A program made the translations under genes and the position numbers. From Alteromonas oceanisediminis (GTDB lineage: Bacteria; Pseudomonadota; Gammaproteobacteria; Enterobacterales; Alteromonadaceae), in NCBI RefSeq assembly GCF_018474025.1, contig NZ_JAHCTA010000002.1:248562-312561 (forward strand): 64,000 nt of DNA. Direction: 5' to 3'. Each line of letters starts with the position of its first letter. The first letter of the stretch is position 1. Positions 17,487 to 25,819 of the stretch are shown one piece after another. Under the pieces are notes generated by a model. The model saw only the letters and a program-made list of their open reading frames with translations. It was not told the DNA's origin and ran no database searches.

Positions 17487-19247
17487 ATGACCCTAATTGG
17501 TTCAACATTAGTTTTTCTCGCCGCGACGGTGGTGGCAGTGCCTCTGTTCAAACGGCTTAAGCTCGGCGCTATTTTAGGCTACTTAGTGGCGGGTATTGTA
17601 ATTGGCCCCTTCGCATTGAATGCCATTAGTGATCCGGAAACGATTTTGCATTTCGCCGAGATGGGCGTGGTGTTGCTACTCTTCGTGATCGGGTTAGAGC
17701 TTGAGCCGAAAACGTTGTGGCGGATGCGCAACCACATTGTTTTTAGCGGTGGCTCGCAATTGATTGGCAGCACACTTTTATTGGGCGGTATCATTTATTG
17801 GCTAGGCTTTAGCTGGCAGGTGTCGATGGTGATAGGCCTGGCGGTCGCTTTATCTTCCACGGCGTTTGCCATCCAGCTAATGAACGAACAGCGTATTCTG
17901 CACACGCCTCCCGGTCAGCAAGGGTTCTCTATTCTGTTGATGCAGGATGTGGCGGTTATTCCGATATTGTTGCTGGTGGCAAGCTTGTCACCGATTGAGG
18001 CGTTGGATCAGGCACCTTGGTGGGTTGCCGTATTGGCGGTCTTGGGTGTGCTTATTGCTGGCCGGTTTTTAATCAACCCTTTTCTGCGGATCGTATCGCG
18101 CTATGGCAGTACCGAGGTGATGACCGCAGCGGCCTTATTGATCGTTCTATTGACCGCCGTCGCCATGCAGCATGCTGGTTTATCGATGGGCATGGGCGCT
18201 TTTATTGCGGGAATCCTGTTGGCAGACTCATCGTTCAAGCATCAACTAGAAACGGAAATCGAACCGTTCAAAGGCTTATTGCTAGGCTTATTTTTTATCG
18301 CTATTGGCATGAACCTCAACCTGCAACTGTTGGTAGAGAAACCCGTGCATATTTTCGCCGCAACTGTGGCACTGGTCGCGATTAAAACGGCAGTGATTTT
18401 TGCGGTTCTCAAAGCCAATAAGCAAAGCAAAACCGACAGCATGCGGGTATCCCTGATGTTATCGCAAGGGGGGGAATTTGCTTTCGTGGTGATGACTCTG
18501 GCGGTCAGTTCACAGGTACTCGACGCCGAGATTGCCGCGATGGTTAATCTGGTAGTGGGTCTGTCGATGGCGCTCACATCGCCCTTGGTGATTTTGTATA
18601 GCCTGTCGTATAACAGCCGAAATTGTCCTGCCGTGTACGACTCGCACAGCGATTCACCTGAACCACAGGTATTAATCGCTGGATTCGGTCGCTTCGGTCA
18701 GATCACCGGCCGTATTCTGGCAGCCAATAGCATTGCCTTCACCGCCATGGATAAAGATGCTGAACATATAGAATTTGTAAGCCAGTTCGGCAATAAAGTG
18801 TTCTACGGGGATGCGACACGTTTGGACTTGCTGCGCACGGCGGGTATTCAGCACGCTCGCACCTTGTTAATTGCCATTGATGACGCCGATGCTACCACTC
18901 GGTTAGCAACGCTGGTCAGCGATGCCTATCCAGAGGTTAGAATTATTGCCCGCGCCAGGAACCGAACCCACGCAATGCAACTTGCGCGTGCGGGCATTGA
19001 AGTGTGCGTGCGTGAAGTCTTTGAAAGTGCCATCGTTGCCTCAAAACAGGTCTTGGGGGCGATAGGCTATACCGAAGGGCAAACTGATTACATGGCGCGC
19101 GTTTTCGCCGAACATGACGCTAAACTGTTACGCAAGGCGATTGAAGATGATATGTCGCTGCCGGAGTTAATTAAAAACAGTGAGCAGGGCCGCGAAGAAC
19201 TTCGCCAACTGTTTGCTGATGATAAACGTGAGATCGCAGCGGGGTAG
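17487..19247 (+). CDS. CPA2-family cation:proton antiporter with RCK domain (KefB/KefC-like)
   Basis: 586 residues from ATG 17487 (a TTG six bases earlier is possible). Residues 1 to about 380 form about 12-13 membrane segments with the CPA2 stretches LKLGAILGYLVAGIVIGP, MGVVLLLFVIGLELEP, ALSSTAFAIQ, LLMQDVAVIPIL and MGAFIAGILLADSSF, including the conserved Asp pair region. A Rossmann/TrkA-N (RCK) domain follows with the nucleotide site GFGRFGQ near residue 395 and GDATRLDLLRTAGI. These proteins exchange K+ or Na+ for protons at the inner membrane; glutathione-gated KefB/C is the best known type, but ligand control here is not shown. It converges on the symporter gene with 8 bp between stops. 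Confidence 0.88.
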   Translation: MTLIGSTLVFLAATVVAVPLFKRLKLGAILGYLVAGIVIGPFALNAISDPETILHFAEMGVVLLLFVIGLELEPKTLWRMRNHIVFSGGSQLIGSTLLLGGIIYWLGFSWQVSMVIGLAVALSSTAFAIQLMNEQRILHTPPGQQGFSILLMQDVAVIPILLLVASLSPIEALDQAPWWVAVLAVLGVLIAGRFLINPFLRIVSRYGSTEVMTAAALLIVLLTAVAMQHAGLSMGMGAFIAGILLADSSFKHQLETEIEPFKGLLLGLFFIAIGMNLNLQLLVEKPVHIFAATVALVAIKTAVIFAVLKANKQSKTDSMRVSLMLSQGGEFAFVVMTLAVSSQVLDAEIAAMVNLVVGLSMALTSPLVILYSLSYNSRNCPAVYDSHSDSPEPQVLIAGFGRFGQITGRILAANSIAFTAMDKDAEHIEFVSQFGNKVFYGDATRLDLLRTAGIQHARTLLIAIDDADATTRLATLVSDAYPEVRIIARARNRTHAMQLARAGIEVCVREVFESAIVASKQVLGAIGYTEGQTDYMARVFAEHDAKLLRKAIEDDMSLPELIKNSEQGREELRQLFADDKREIAAG

Positions 19248-19255
19248 GCAATGCG

Positions 19256-20125
19256 TTATTGCGACGCCATGGCGTTGTCGCGAAGCTTGTTCCACCACAC
19301 GAGCGCAAATGCACCGATGTACATCGTTACGCCATAAACCCCACAGGCGATGGCGTAGCTTGGTTCGTTTAGAAAAGCGAGTGTGATCAGTATTGCCATT
19401 GACGCATTCTGCGTGCCGATTTCAATACCGAGCGTCACGGCGTCTCGTCGTGAGAGCACAACCAGCTTCGCGATTGCAACGCCTAAGACGGTAGCAAGCA
19501 CATTCAGTGCAAAGGTCAGCACGAAGACATCTGGGAATGACGCTATCATCATGTCGCGCTCCTGCCATGCAATACCCACAATTAACAACAGCATAAATAT
19601 TACCGCGAGATGCCTGAACACTGGCTCAAGGCGCTGTGCCAGATAGTCAGCTTTGTGTCGAATCCATAATCCCAGCATGACTGGAAACAATGAAATAGCG
19701 ATTAATCCCAAGGTCGTATTCAATAATGAAAAATGTGAACTCTCGACCTCAAAATAGCCCAGAGCAAATCGAATGATCAAGGGGGTGGTAAAGACACAAA
19801 TAACCGTAGTAATGGCAGTGAGTGAGATAGAAAGCGCGAGATTGGCTCTGGCAATGTGACTGATCAGATTTGACGTGGTGCCGCCGGGGCAGGCTGACAG
19901 CACCATAATACCAATCGCCAGATGTGCGGGTAAAGACAGCACAAGCACTAAGCAAAATGCGAGCAATGGTAGGGCAATCAGCTGGCCAAACAAGCCAGCG
20001 AATACTGGCATCGGTAATTTAAACAGACGTACAAAGTCGGTGCGGGTCAGGCTCAGGCCCATGCCAAACATGATCAGTGCCAGCACCAGTGGCAGTATGA
20101 TCTCAGACAGCGCAGACCCTTGCAT
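19256..20125 (-). CDS. Bile acid:sodium symporter family (BASS/SBF) transporter
   Basis: 289 residues from ATG 20125, the start chosen because its A is shared with the TGA of the upstream SDR gene (TGATG), a typical coupled start; longer in-frame starts would run inside that gene. About 9-10 membrane segments; conserved family stretches are LALIMFGMGLSLTRTDF, LSACPGGTTSNLISHIARAN and GIEIGTQNASMAILIT. Members import organic anions (bile acids, pantothenate, keto acids) with Na+. It is the last gene of a three-gene unit with an acyl-CoA dehydrogenase and an SDR, which hints at uptake and oxidation of a sterol- or acyl-type substrate (inference). Confidence 0.85.
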   Translation of the reverse strand: MQGSALSEIILPLVLALIMFGMGLSLTRTDFVRLFKLPMPVFAGLFGQLIALPLLAFCLVLVLSLPAHLAIGIMVLSACPGGTTSNLISHIARANLALSISLTAITTVICVFTTPLIIRFALGYFEVESSHFSLLNTTLGLIAISLFPVMLGLWIRHKADYLAQRLEPVFRHLAVIFMLLLIVGIAWQERDMMIASFPDVFVLTFALNVLATVLGVAIAKLVVLSRRDAVTLGIEIGTQNASMAILITLAFLNEPSYAIACGVYGVTMYIGAFALVWWNKLRDNAMASQ

Positions 20126-20886
20126 CAGCTCATTTTCGCTAGCAGAGACAACGGCGCTATTTTCATCATTCGTACCAGCAATGCCCAAGGCCAGCGTGGC
20201 ACATAGCTATTCGCACCCTCCTTTTCTATCGCCGCGACGATGGCCTTGCAACCGGTTTCGGTATCCACCATAAAAGGCACTTTTTCAACTTTCTCGTTAA
20301 TTTCACTGCGAATAAATCCAGGATGCACGGTCGAAACGGTAATCGGTGTTTTGCGCAAGTCGATGCGGATACCTTCGGTCAGGGTGGTTAGTGCAGATTT
20401 GGTTGCCGCATAGACAGTCAGTGCGCGACGAAAGCCGCGAACGGCAGAAATTGAGGAGACAGTGACCAGATGCCCACTATTTTGAGCGCGAAAAATGGCC
20501 ACAGCGGCTTCACACTGCGCCAGTGCAGAAACAAAATTAGTCACGGCGGTTTGCTTATTGGCATGAAAGTACCCCGTACCCACCGAGGCTCCTTTACCCA
20601 TACCAGCATTAACGATAAAGCGGTCGATACCGCCCATTTCCTCGGCGAACTCGCTAACGCAGTTAAACACTGCATCATGGTCATCAACATCCAAGGCTTT
20701 AATCACCACACTAATGTTCGGGTTAATACGTAACAATTCGTCCTTGAGGTATTCAAGGCGGTCAACTCGGCGCGCGCACAAGCCCAAGTTGCGTCCCATT
20801 TTAGCGAACTCAATCGCCATGCCTTTACCCAGACCAGAACTGGCACCCGTGATCACAATATTCTGTCGCAGGCGCTTAGGATTCAT
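20125..20886 (-). CDS. SDR-family NAD(P)-dependent oxidoreductase
   Basis: 253 residues, classical short-chain dehydrogenase: cofactor motif TGASSGLG at residues 13-20, acidic DVDDHD region, NAG near 92, catalytic Ser near 145 (VTVSSISAVRG), YAATK near 159-163, and HPGF after the active site. CARRVDRL after beta-2 suggests NADP preference, by analogy. The 5' end overlaps the 3' end of the acyl-CoA dehydrogenase gene by 11 bp and the stop overlaps the symporter start by one base, so the three are translated as one operon. The substrate is unknown. Confidence 0.88.
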   Translation of the reverse strand: MNPKRLRQNIVITGASSGLGKGMAIEFAKMGRNLGLCARRVDRLEYLKDELLRINPNISVVIKALDVDDHDAVFNCVSEFAEEMGGIDRFIVNAGMGKGASVGTGYFHANKQTAVTNFVSALAQCEAAVAIFRAQNSGHLVTVSSISAVRGFRRALTVYAATKSALTTLTEGIRIDLRKTPITVSTVHPGFIRSEINEKVEKVPFMVDTETGCKAIVAAIEKEGANSYVPRWPWALLVRMMKIAPLSLLAKMS

Positions 20887-22099
20887 AGCGTTTCAGTTCC
20901 AATCGGGTCACCATGGCTCTGTGTACTTCGTCTGGCCCATCTGCCAATCGCAGTGCTCGTGCACCGGCGGCAAACCGAGCTAATGGGAAGTCGTTGCACA
21001 TGCCTGCACCCCCATGCATTTGTACCGCCATGTCTACCACCTGTTGTAGCATATTCGGCACAACCACTTTAATGGCTGAAATGTCCACCATGGCGTTTTT
21101 TACCCCTAGGTTATCAATTTTCCATGCGGCATTCAGGGTGAGCAAACGGGCTTGCTCAATCAACATACGCGCATCGGCGATACGCTCAGCGTTACCGCCG
21201 AGCTTGACCAGTGGCTTTCCAAACGCAACCCGTTCGAGCCCACGTTTAACCGCTAATTCAAGCGACTTTTCCGCCATTCCAATGGCACGCATGCAGTGGT
21301 GAATGCGGCCGGGGCCCAATCTTCCCTGAGCAATGGCAAAGCCCTTACCCGGGCCAACCAATAAGTGATCGCGAGGCACCCTGACATTATCGAAGGTCAT
21401 CTCTCCATGACCATAGGGTGCATCAAAATCGCCGTAGGCAGTAAGCATACGATTGATTGTTATACCAGCGGTATCAAGCGGCACAATCACCATACTGTGT
21501 TGACTATGCCGATCATTTTCGGGATTGGATAAGCCCATGAAGATGGTAAATTTGGCGTTTGGATGCCCCAGGCCAGTTGACCACCATTTGCGGCCATTAA
21601 TCACAATGTCGTCATCGCTAATCTCAATACGTGCCTGCATATTGGTGGCGTCAGAAGATGCCACATCTGGCTCAGTCATCCCGAATACCGAACGGATCTC
21701 ACCATTCAATAACGGCGTTAGCCAACGTCGCTGCTGTTCTTCGCTGCCGAAGTGATACAACACTTCCATGTTGCCGGTGTCTGGCGCATTGCAATTGAAA
21801 ATTTCGGGGGCAAACAAACAGCGGCCCATTTGTTCCGCCAGTGGCGCGTACTCAAGGCAGGTTAAACCGGGGGCGAGTTTATCGTCTGGCAAAAATAGAT
21901 TCCATAAACCCGCCGACTTGGCTTTGTTTTTCAGTGCTTCAACCTCAGGGTGCAATTGCCACGTTCGCCAATCGCCATGGTTGTTATTTTCATGCATAAA
22001 GGTGTAAACATCATTCTCTATAGGCTCGATGTATTCGGCCAAGAAATGTTTCACCTGTGCCAGATAATCCTGGCAACGCGCACTGTAACTGAAATCCAT
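20876..22099 (-). CDS. Acyl-CoA dehydrogenase family protein (ACAD10/11-like)
   Basis: 407 residues from ATG 22099, which has a strong GAGG site 5 bases upstream; ATG 22114 is a weaker longer start. It has an N-terminal helical domain, the FAD/substrate stretches FGMTEPDVASSDATNM and NGRKWWSTG, then RLGPGRIHHCMRAIGMAE, RVAFGKPL and QMHGGAGMCNDFPLAR, and ends with ADGPDEVHR, typical of the ACAD10/11-type branch that acts on long or hydroxylated acyl-CoAs. It is first gene of the dehydrogenase / SDR / symporter operon. Confidence 0.88.
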   Translation of the reverse strand: MDFSYSARCQDYLAQVKHFLAEYIEPIENDVYTFMHENNNHGDWRTWQLHPEVEALKNKAKSAGLWNLFLPDDKLAPGLTCLEYAPLAEQMGRCLFAPEIFNCNAPDTGNMEVLYHFGSEEQQRRWLTPLLNGEIRSVFGMTEPDVASSDATNMQARIEISDDDIVINGRKWWSTGLGHPNAKFTIFMGLSNPENDRHSQHSMVIVPLDTAGITINRMLTAYGDFDAPYGHGEMTFDNVRVPRDHLLVGPGKGFAIAQGRLGPGRIHHCMRAIGMAEKSLELAVKRGLERVAFGKPLVKLGGNAERIADARMLIEQARLLTLNAAWKIDNLGVKNAMVDISAIKVVVPNMLQQVVDMAVQMHGGAGMCNDFPLARFAAGARALRLADGPDEVHRAMVTRLELKRYES

Positions 22100-22345
22100 A
22101 CCCGCCTCACTCATGATGTTGTACGGTATAAGAGTAACCTATAGAAAATATCGAGTTAAATAACCTTTATCAATAGATTGGTATTCAAAACCTGTTTTTT
22201 GAAGAGCACCCCTGTGACACAGTGGCAATGTAAAAAGGACACGACCCGCAATGCAGTCAAACGTATTAAAAATAATCGCGTTGGTCACTTTAACCGGACA
22301 GTTTTACCCCCACGTTTACTATTTCACATTAAAGAGGGACACCCA

Positions 22346-24025
22346 ATGGCTGCTTCTCAGGCTTCATTTGACGATCTTGCCGCCAGCGCGGATTATTCGT
22401 TGATAAAAACGCTTCGTCCGGATCCTGAGGCCGATAGCGCAGGCAATGACCACCGTCCCCGTCAGGTAACGTCAGGCCACTATGTGCCAGTTACGCCGAC
22501 ACCGATCGCGGATCCACAATATGTGACGCACAGCCAGAAATTGTTTGCAGAACTGGGGCTGGATGATGATCTCGCTCGGTCGCCACAGTTTATGCAACTT
22601 TTTTCAGGGGATTTGAACAATCTTCCCGATCCAATACGCCCGACTGGCTGGGCCACCGGCTACGCACTGTCAATTTATGGCACTGAGTATGATCAGCAAT
22701 GCCCGTTTCGGACCGGCAACGGGTATGGCGACGGTCGGGCAATCTCTGTGCTTGAAGTACTGCGGCAGGGAAAACGCTGGGAAATGCAGCTCAAAGGCGC
22801 CGGCCCCACTCCTTACTGTCGGGGAGCCGATGGCCGCGCCGTGCTCCGCTCGAGCGTCAGGGAGTTTCTGGCTCAGGAGCATATGCATGCCCTGGGCGTG
22901 CCAACCTCCCGTTCGTTGAGCCTCTTTGTGTCTGGATCTGAGCGAGTGGACCGTCCATGGTATATCGACAATTCCACCAGCGCTGAGCCGGAAGTCATGG
23001 TGTCTAACCCTGTTGCCATCACCACCCGTGTCGCGCCCTCTTTTTTGCGGGTGGGGCAGCTTGAACTTTTCGCTCGCCGGGTAAGGCGCAACGCGCACGC
23101 CGAAGCGTTACCCGAACTGCGAATGATTGTTTCGCATCTCATTGAGCGCGAGTACGCTAACGACATTGACAGACAACAACCTTTCACATCACAGGTGTTG
23201 CAGCTCGCCGAAGTGTTTTGTGATCGTCTTACCAGCCTGGTAACTGGTTGGTTGCGGGTCGGTTATTGTCAGGGCAATTTTAACAGTGACAATTGTGCAG
23301 CAGGCGGGTTTACGCTTGACTATGGCCCATTTGGTTTTTGTGAACGGTTTGACCCGTTCTATCAGCCGTGGATCGGTGGCGGACAGCATTTTTCATTTTT
23401 AAATCAGCCGCAGGCCGCGGAACGTAATTTTGCCAGTTTTCTGAGTGCCCTGATGCCACTGCTTGCGCATGATGAGCAGTGCGTTGCACAACTTAAGGAA
23501 ACCCACCAAACGTTTGCCACTGTGATGGAGAAGAAATTGCAGGCCATGTGGGCATCTAAACTGGGTCTTGCTGAGTATGACAGTCCTTTATTTATGCAGC
23601 TTTTGAAACTAATGACCGAAACGCCGGTAGATTTCACGTTGTTTTTCAGCGAGCTTTCACAGTTGCCCGAGAGTGTGGACGGCATTCGTCGCAGTTTTTA
23701 TCGCCAGCCAGAAGAAAGCCTATACAGGCAATGGCAGGCGTGGTTTTCCGACTGGAGACAAAAGCTGCAGAAACACACAGATATCGACGCCGTCTCGCGC
23801 AGTATGACTGCTGTCAATCCAAGGTACACTTGGCGAGAATGGTTTATTGTACCGGCTTACGAGCAGGCGCAGGCAGGCGATTATGGACTCATTCATGACT
23901 TGCAAAAAATGCTCACGCAACCCTATGCGCAACAAGGTCAGGCGATTGATGATAAATATTATCAGCGTCAGCCTGATAAATTTGCAGAAAGAGGGGGCGT
24001 CAGCCATTACAGTTGCTCGTCATGA
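22346..24025 (+). CDS. selO: SelO/YdiU-family protein adenylyltransferase (pseudokinase)
   Basis: 559 residues from ATG 22346, which follows a good AAAGAGGGA site; upstream in-frame codons give an unnatural basic extension. SelO proteins transfer AMP from ATP to Ser/Thr/Tyr of target proteins. Family stretches: [36 protein letters not shown] (Lys), [20 protein letters not shown] (Arg) and LDYGPFGF (metal Asp), ending in the characteristic CSS tail, where the Cys replaces the selenocysteine of animal SelO. The usual HGVMNTDNM motif is replaced by QGNFNSDNC: the Asp-Asn pair is kept but the preceding His is lost, placing this in a divergent SelO branch. It looks monocistronic. Confidence 0.88.
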   Translation: MAASQASFDDLAASADYSLIKTLRPDPEADSAGNDHRPRQVTSGHYVPVTPTPIADPQYVTHSQKLFAELGLDDDLARSPQFMQLFSGDLNNLPDPIRPTGWATGYALSIYGTEYDQQCPFRTGNGYGDGRAISVLEVLRQGKRWEMQLKGAGPTPYCRGADGRAVLRSSVREFLAQEHMHALGVPTSRSLSLFVSGSERVDRPWYIDNSTSAEPEVMVSNPVAITTRVAPSFLRVGQLELFARRVRRNAHAEALPELRMIVSHLIEREYANDIDRQQPFTSQVLQLAEVFCDRLTSLVTGWLRVGYCQGNFNSDNCAAGGFTLDYGPFGFCERFDPFYQPWIGGGQHFSFLNQPQAAERNFASFLSALMPLLAHDEQCVAQLKETHQTFATVMEKKLQAMWASKLGLAEYDSPLFMQLLKLMTETPVDFTLFFSELSQLPESVDGIRRSFYRQPEESLYRQWQAWFSDWRQKLQKHTDIDAVSRSMTAVNPRYTWREWFIVPAYEQAQAGDYGLIHDLQKMLTQPYAQQGQAIDDKYYQRQPDKFAERGGVSHYSCSS

Positions 24026-24164
24026 TGCGCAGCGCACTAAATCAATCGTGCGAGCAGGTAGGCGTAAGGCAAATCCACACCGCTAACAAATTCAACGGCG
24101 ATTGAACTCTTCGAGCCTTTCAACGGTAAACATTAACTGAATCAGCAAATAGGATATTGCCAGC

Positions 24165-25022
24165 GTGAAATTAATTGGACTTGTTGCGTGTATAGTTTTG
24201 ATGAGCGGATGTGCCAAGGTGTTGTTCACCACAGCCAACACAGCAACGCTTGGGTTTGATGGTGAAATTGTTGAAGATATCGCCTATGGTGATATGCCCC
24301 GTCAAACATTAGACATGTTTGTGCCAGCGAAGCAGGATCTCGACAACCGCGAATTTCCGGTAGTGGTCTTTTTCCACGGCGGTCGCTGGACTTTTGGCGA
24401 TAAGTCTCAGTACCAGTTTGTGGGTACTCGTCTGGCTGAAATGGGTTATGTGGTAGTCATTCCAAATACTCGGCTTTACCCTGAGGTCAAATTTCCAACC
24501 TTTGTCGAAGATGCGGCAAAGGCAGTGGCGTGGGCCTTTGAACAAACCGGCCAGTACGGTGGTAACGGCGAAGTGTTCCTCACAGGACATTCCTCCGGCG
24601 CTCACATTGCGGCACTGGTCACTGCCAATCCCGCTTACCTAGAAGCTCATGATATCAGTAGTCATCGAATTTCCGGCTTTGCCGGTATGGCCGGGCCGTA
24701 CGACTTTGAGCCCAAGGAAGATGATTTGAAAGACATGTTTGGTCCACCTGAACGCTACCCTGAAATGGCGGTGACCACCTTTATTTCGGGCGACGAACCG
24801 CCGATGCTATTGATGTACTCTAATAATGATGAAACCGTGCATATTACTAACCTGCGCAAGCTGGAATCGGCCATTAAGCAGCATGATGGCACCGTCAAAA
24901 CCATTATCTATGAGGGCGGAGGCCATGCCGGTACTGTAGCTGCACTGAGTTGGGCAAATCCGGCGGGATTACCGGTGGCAAATGACCTTAACGCGTTTTT
25001 TCAATCCGTATTGTCTCGCTGA
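24165..25022 (+). CDS. Alpha/beta-hydrolase (esterase) lipoprotein
   Basis: 285 residues. A lipobox LMSGC with Cys16 predicts a lipid-anchored envelope protein. The hydrolase core has HGGRW (oxyanion hole, near residue 68), GHSSGAH with nucleophile Ser near 143, an acidic residue in YSNNDETVHI and the catalytic His in GGGHAG near 255. This pattern is that of the carboxylesterase / BD-FAE family acting on esters or acyl conjugates. It sits alone between the SelO gene and the convergent thymidine kinase gene (17 bp between ends). Confidence 0.85.
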   Translation: MKLIGLVACIVLMSGCAKVLFTTANTATLGFDGEIVEDIAYGDMPRQTLDMFVPAKQDLDNREFPVVVFFHGGRWTFGDKSQYQFVGTRLAEMGYVVVIPNTRLYPEVKFPTFVEDAAKAVAWAFEQTGQYGGNGEVFLTGHSSGAHIAALVTANPAYLEAHDISSHRISGFAGMAGPYDFEPKEDDLKDMFGPPERYPEMAVTTFISGDEPPMLLMYSNNDETVHITNLRKLESAIKQHDGTVKTIIYEGGGHAGTVAALSWANPAGLPVANDLNAFFQSVLSR

Positions 25023-25039
25023 ACGACCACGGCAGCGAA

Positions 25040-25618
25040 TCAATCCCAGATGAGTTCTTTAAAGTGTTTGCGGCACATTGATTCATATCGATCATTACCG
25101 CCAATCTCAACTTGGGCGCCGGCACGCACGGCGTTGCCATGTTCATCCCATCGCACGACAAAGGTGGCTTTGCGGCCACAATGACAGACGGTTTTCAATT
25201 CAAACAGCTTGTCTGCCCACGCCAGTAAGTAATGACTGCCATCAAAGGTTTCACCGGCGAAATCGGTACGCAAGCCATAGGCTAGAACGGGAATATCGAG
25301 ATCATCCACCACGTCAATCAACTGACGAACTTGTGCTTTAGTCAGAAATTGAGATTCATCGATAAAAATGCAATCGATGGGTTGTTGAGCATGATGTTGT
25401 TGAATATCCTCGAACAAGTTGATCGCGTCAGAAAACAGCTGAGCTTCGGCATGCAAGCCGATACGACTGCTGACCTTTCCTATTCCATAGCGATCATCAA
25501 ACGCTGCGGTGTAAATCAGCGTGTGCATACCTCGCTCTTTATAGTTGTATGCAGACTGCAGCAAAGATGTGGACTTACCCGCGTTCATGGCAGAGTAGTA
25601 AAAGTAAAGTTGAGCCAT
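25040..25618 (-). CDS. tdk: Thymidine kinase (type II)
   Basis: 192 residues from ATG 25618. It phosphorylates thymidine with ATP in pyrimidine salvage. P-loop [13 protein letters not shown] near residue 10, DESQFL (Walker-B-like, catalytic acidic region), [14 protein letters not shown] (lid), and a zinc site made of CHCG and C..KH near the C-terminus. Length and motif order match bacterial Tdk. It is convergent with the esterase lipoprotein gene. Confidence 0.95.
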   Translation of the reverse strand: MAQLYFYYSAMNAGKSTSLLQSAYNYKERGMHTLIYTAAFDDRYGIGKVSSRIGLHAEAQLFSDAINLFEDIQQHHAQQPIDCIFIDESQFLTKAQVRQLIDVVDDLDIPVLAYGLRTDFAGETFDGSHYLLAWADKLFELKTVCHCGRKATFVVRWDEHGNAVRAGAQVEIGGNDRYESMCRKHFKELIWD

Positions 25619-25734
25619 CAATGGCGAACCCGAGTGAAAACTGACTCAGCGCAGTATACTGCAAATGACCCTTTGTCGAAATCCGGCGTTGAGAGATTCG
25701 CTTAGAATAACTCGCCGGGATAACTCAGAGCCTA

Positions 25735-25775
25735 AATAAAAAAACATCCGACACCATGGCTGATGTCGGATGTTT
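25735..25775 (-). terminator. Strong intrinsic terminator downstream of fadE
   Basis: A perfect 12-bp stem (25742-25753 with 25764-25775) with a 10-base loop is followed on the minus strand by seven T residues (plus-strand A run 25738-25744). It lies about 45 bp after the fadE stop codon. Confidence 0.92.
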
Positions 25776-25788
25776 GATACTTTGCATC

Positions 25789-25806
25789 GTGCCTGATGTC
25801 AGGCAC
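25789..25806. other. 18-bp perfect palindrome between fadE stop and its terminator
   Basis: GTGCCTGATGTCAGGCAC is a perfect inverted repeat directly upstream of the main terminator in the fadE direction. On the plus strand it is followed within 6 bases by TTTTTT, so it could act as a plus-strand terminator or as an RNA 3'-end-protecting hairpin. Confidence 0.6.
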
Positions 25807-25819
25807 GCAAGTTTTTTAA

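Noticed and set aside
22178-22345. Upstream extension of the SelO frame by 56 codons
   Set aside because: The extension is basic, unlike SelO N-termini, and the ATG at 22346 has a strong Shine-Dalgarno site.
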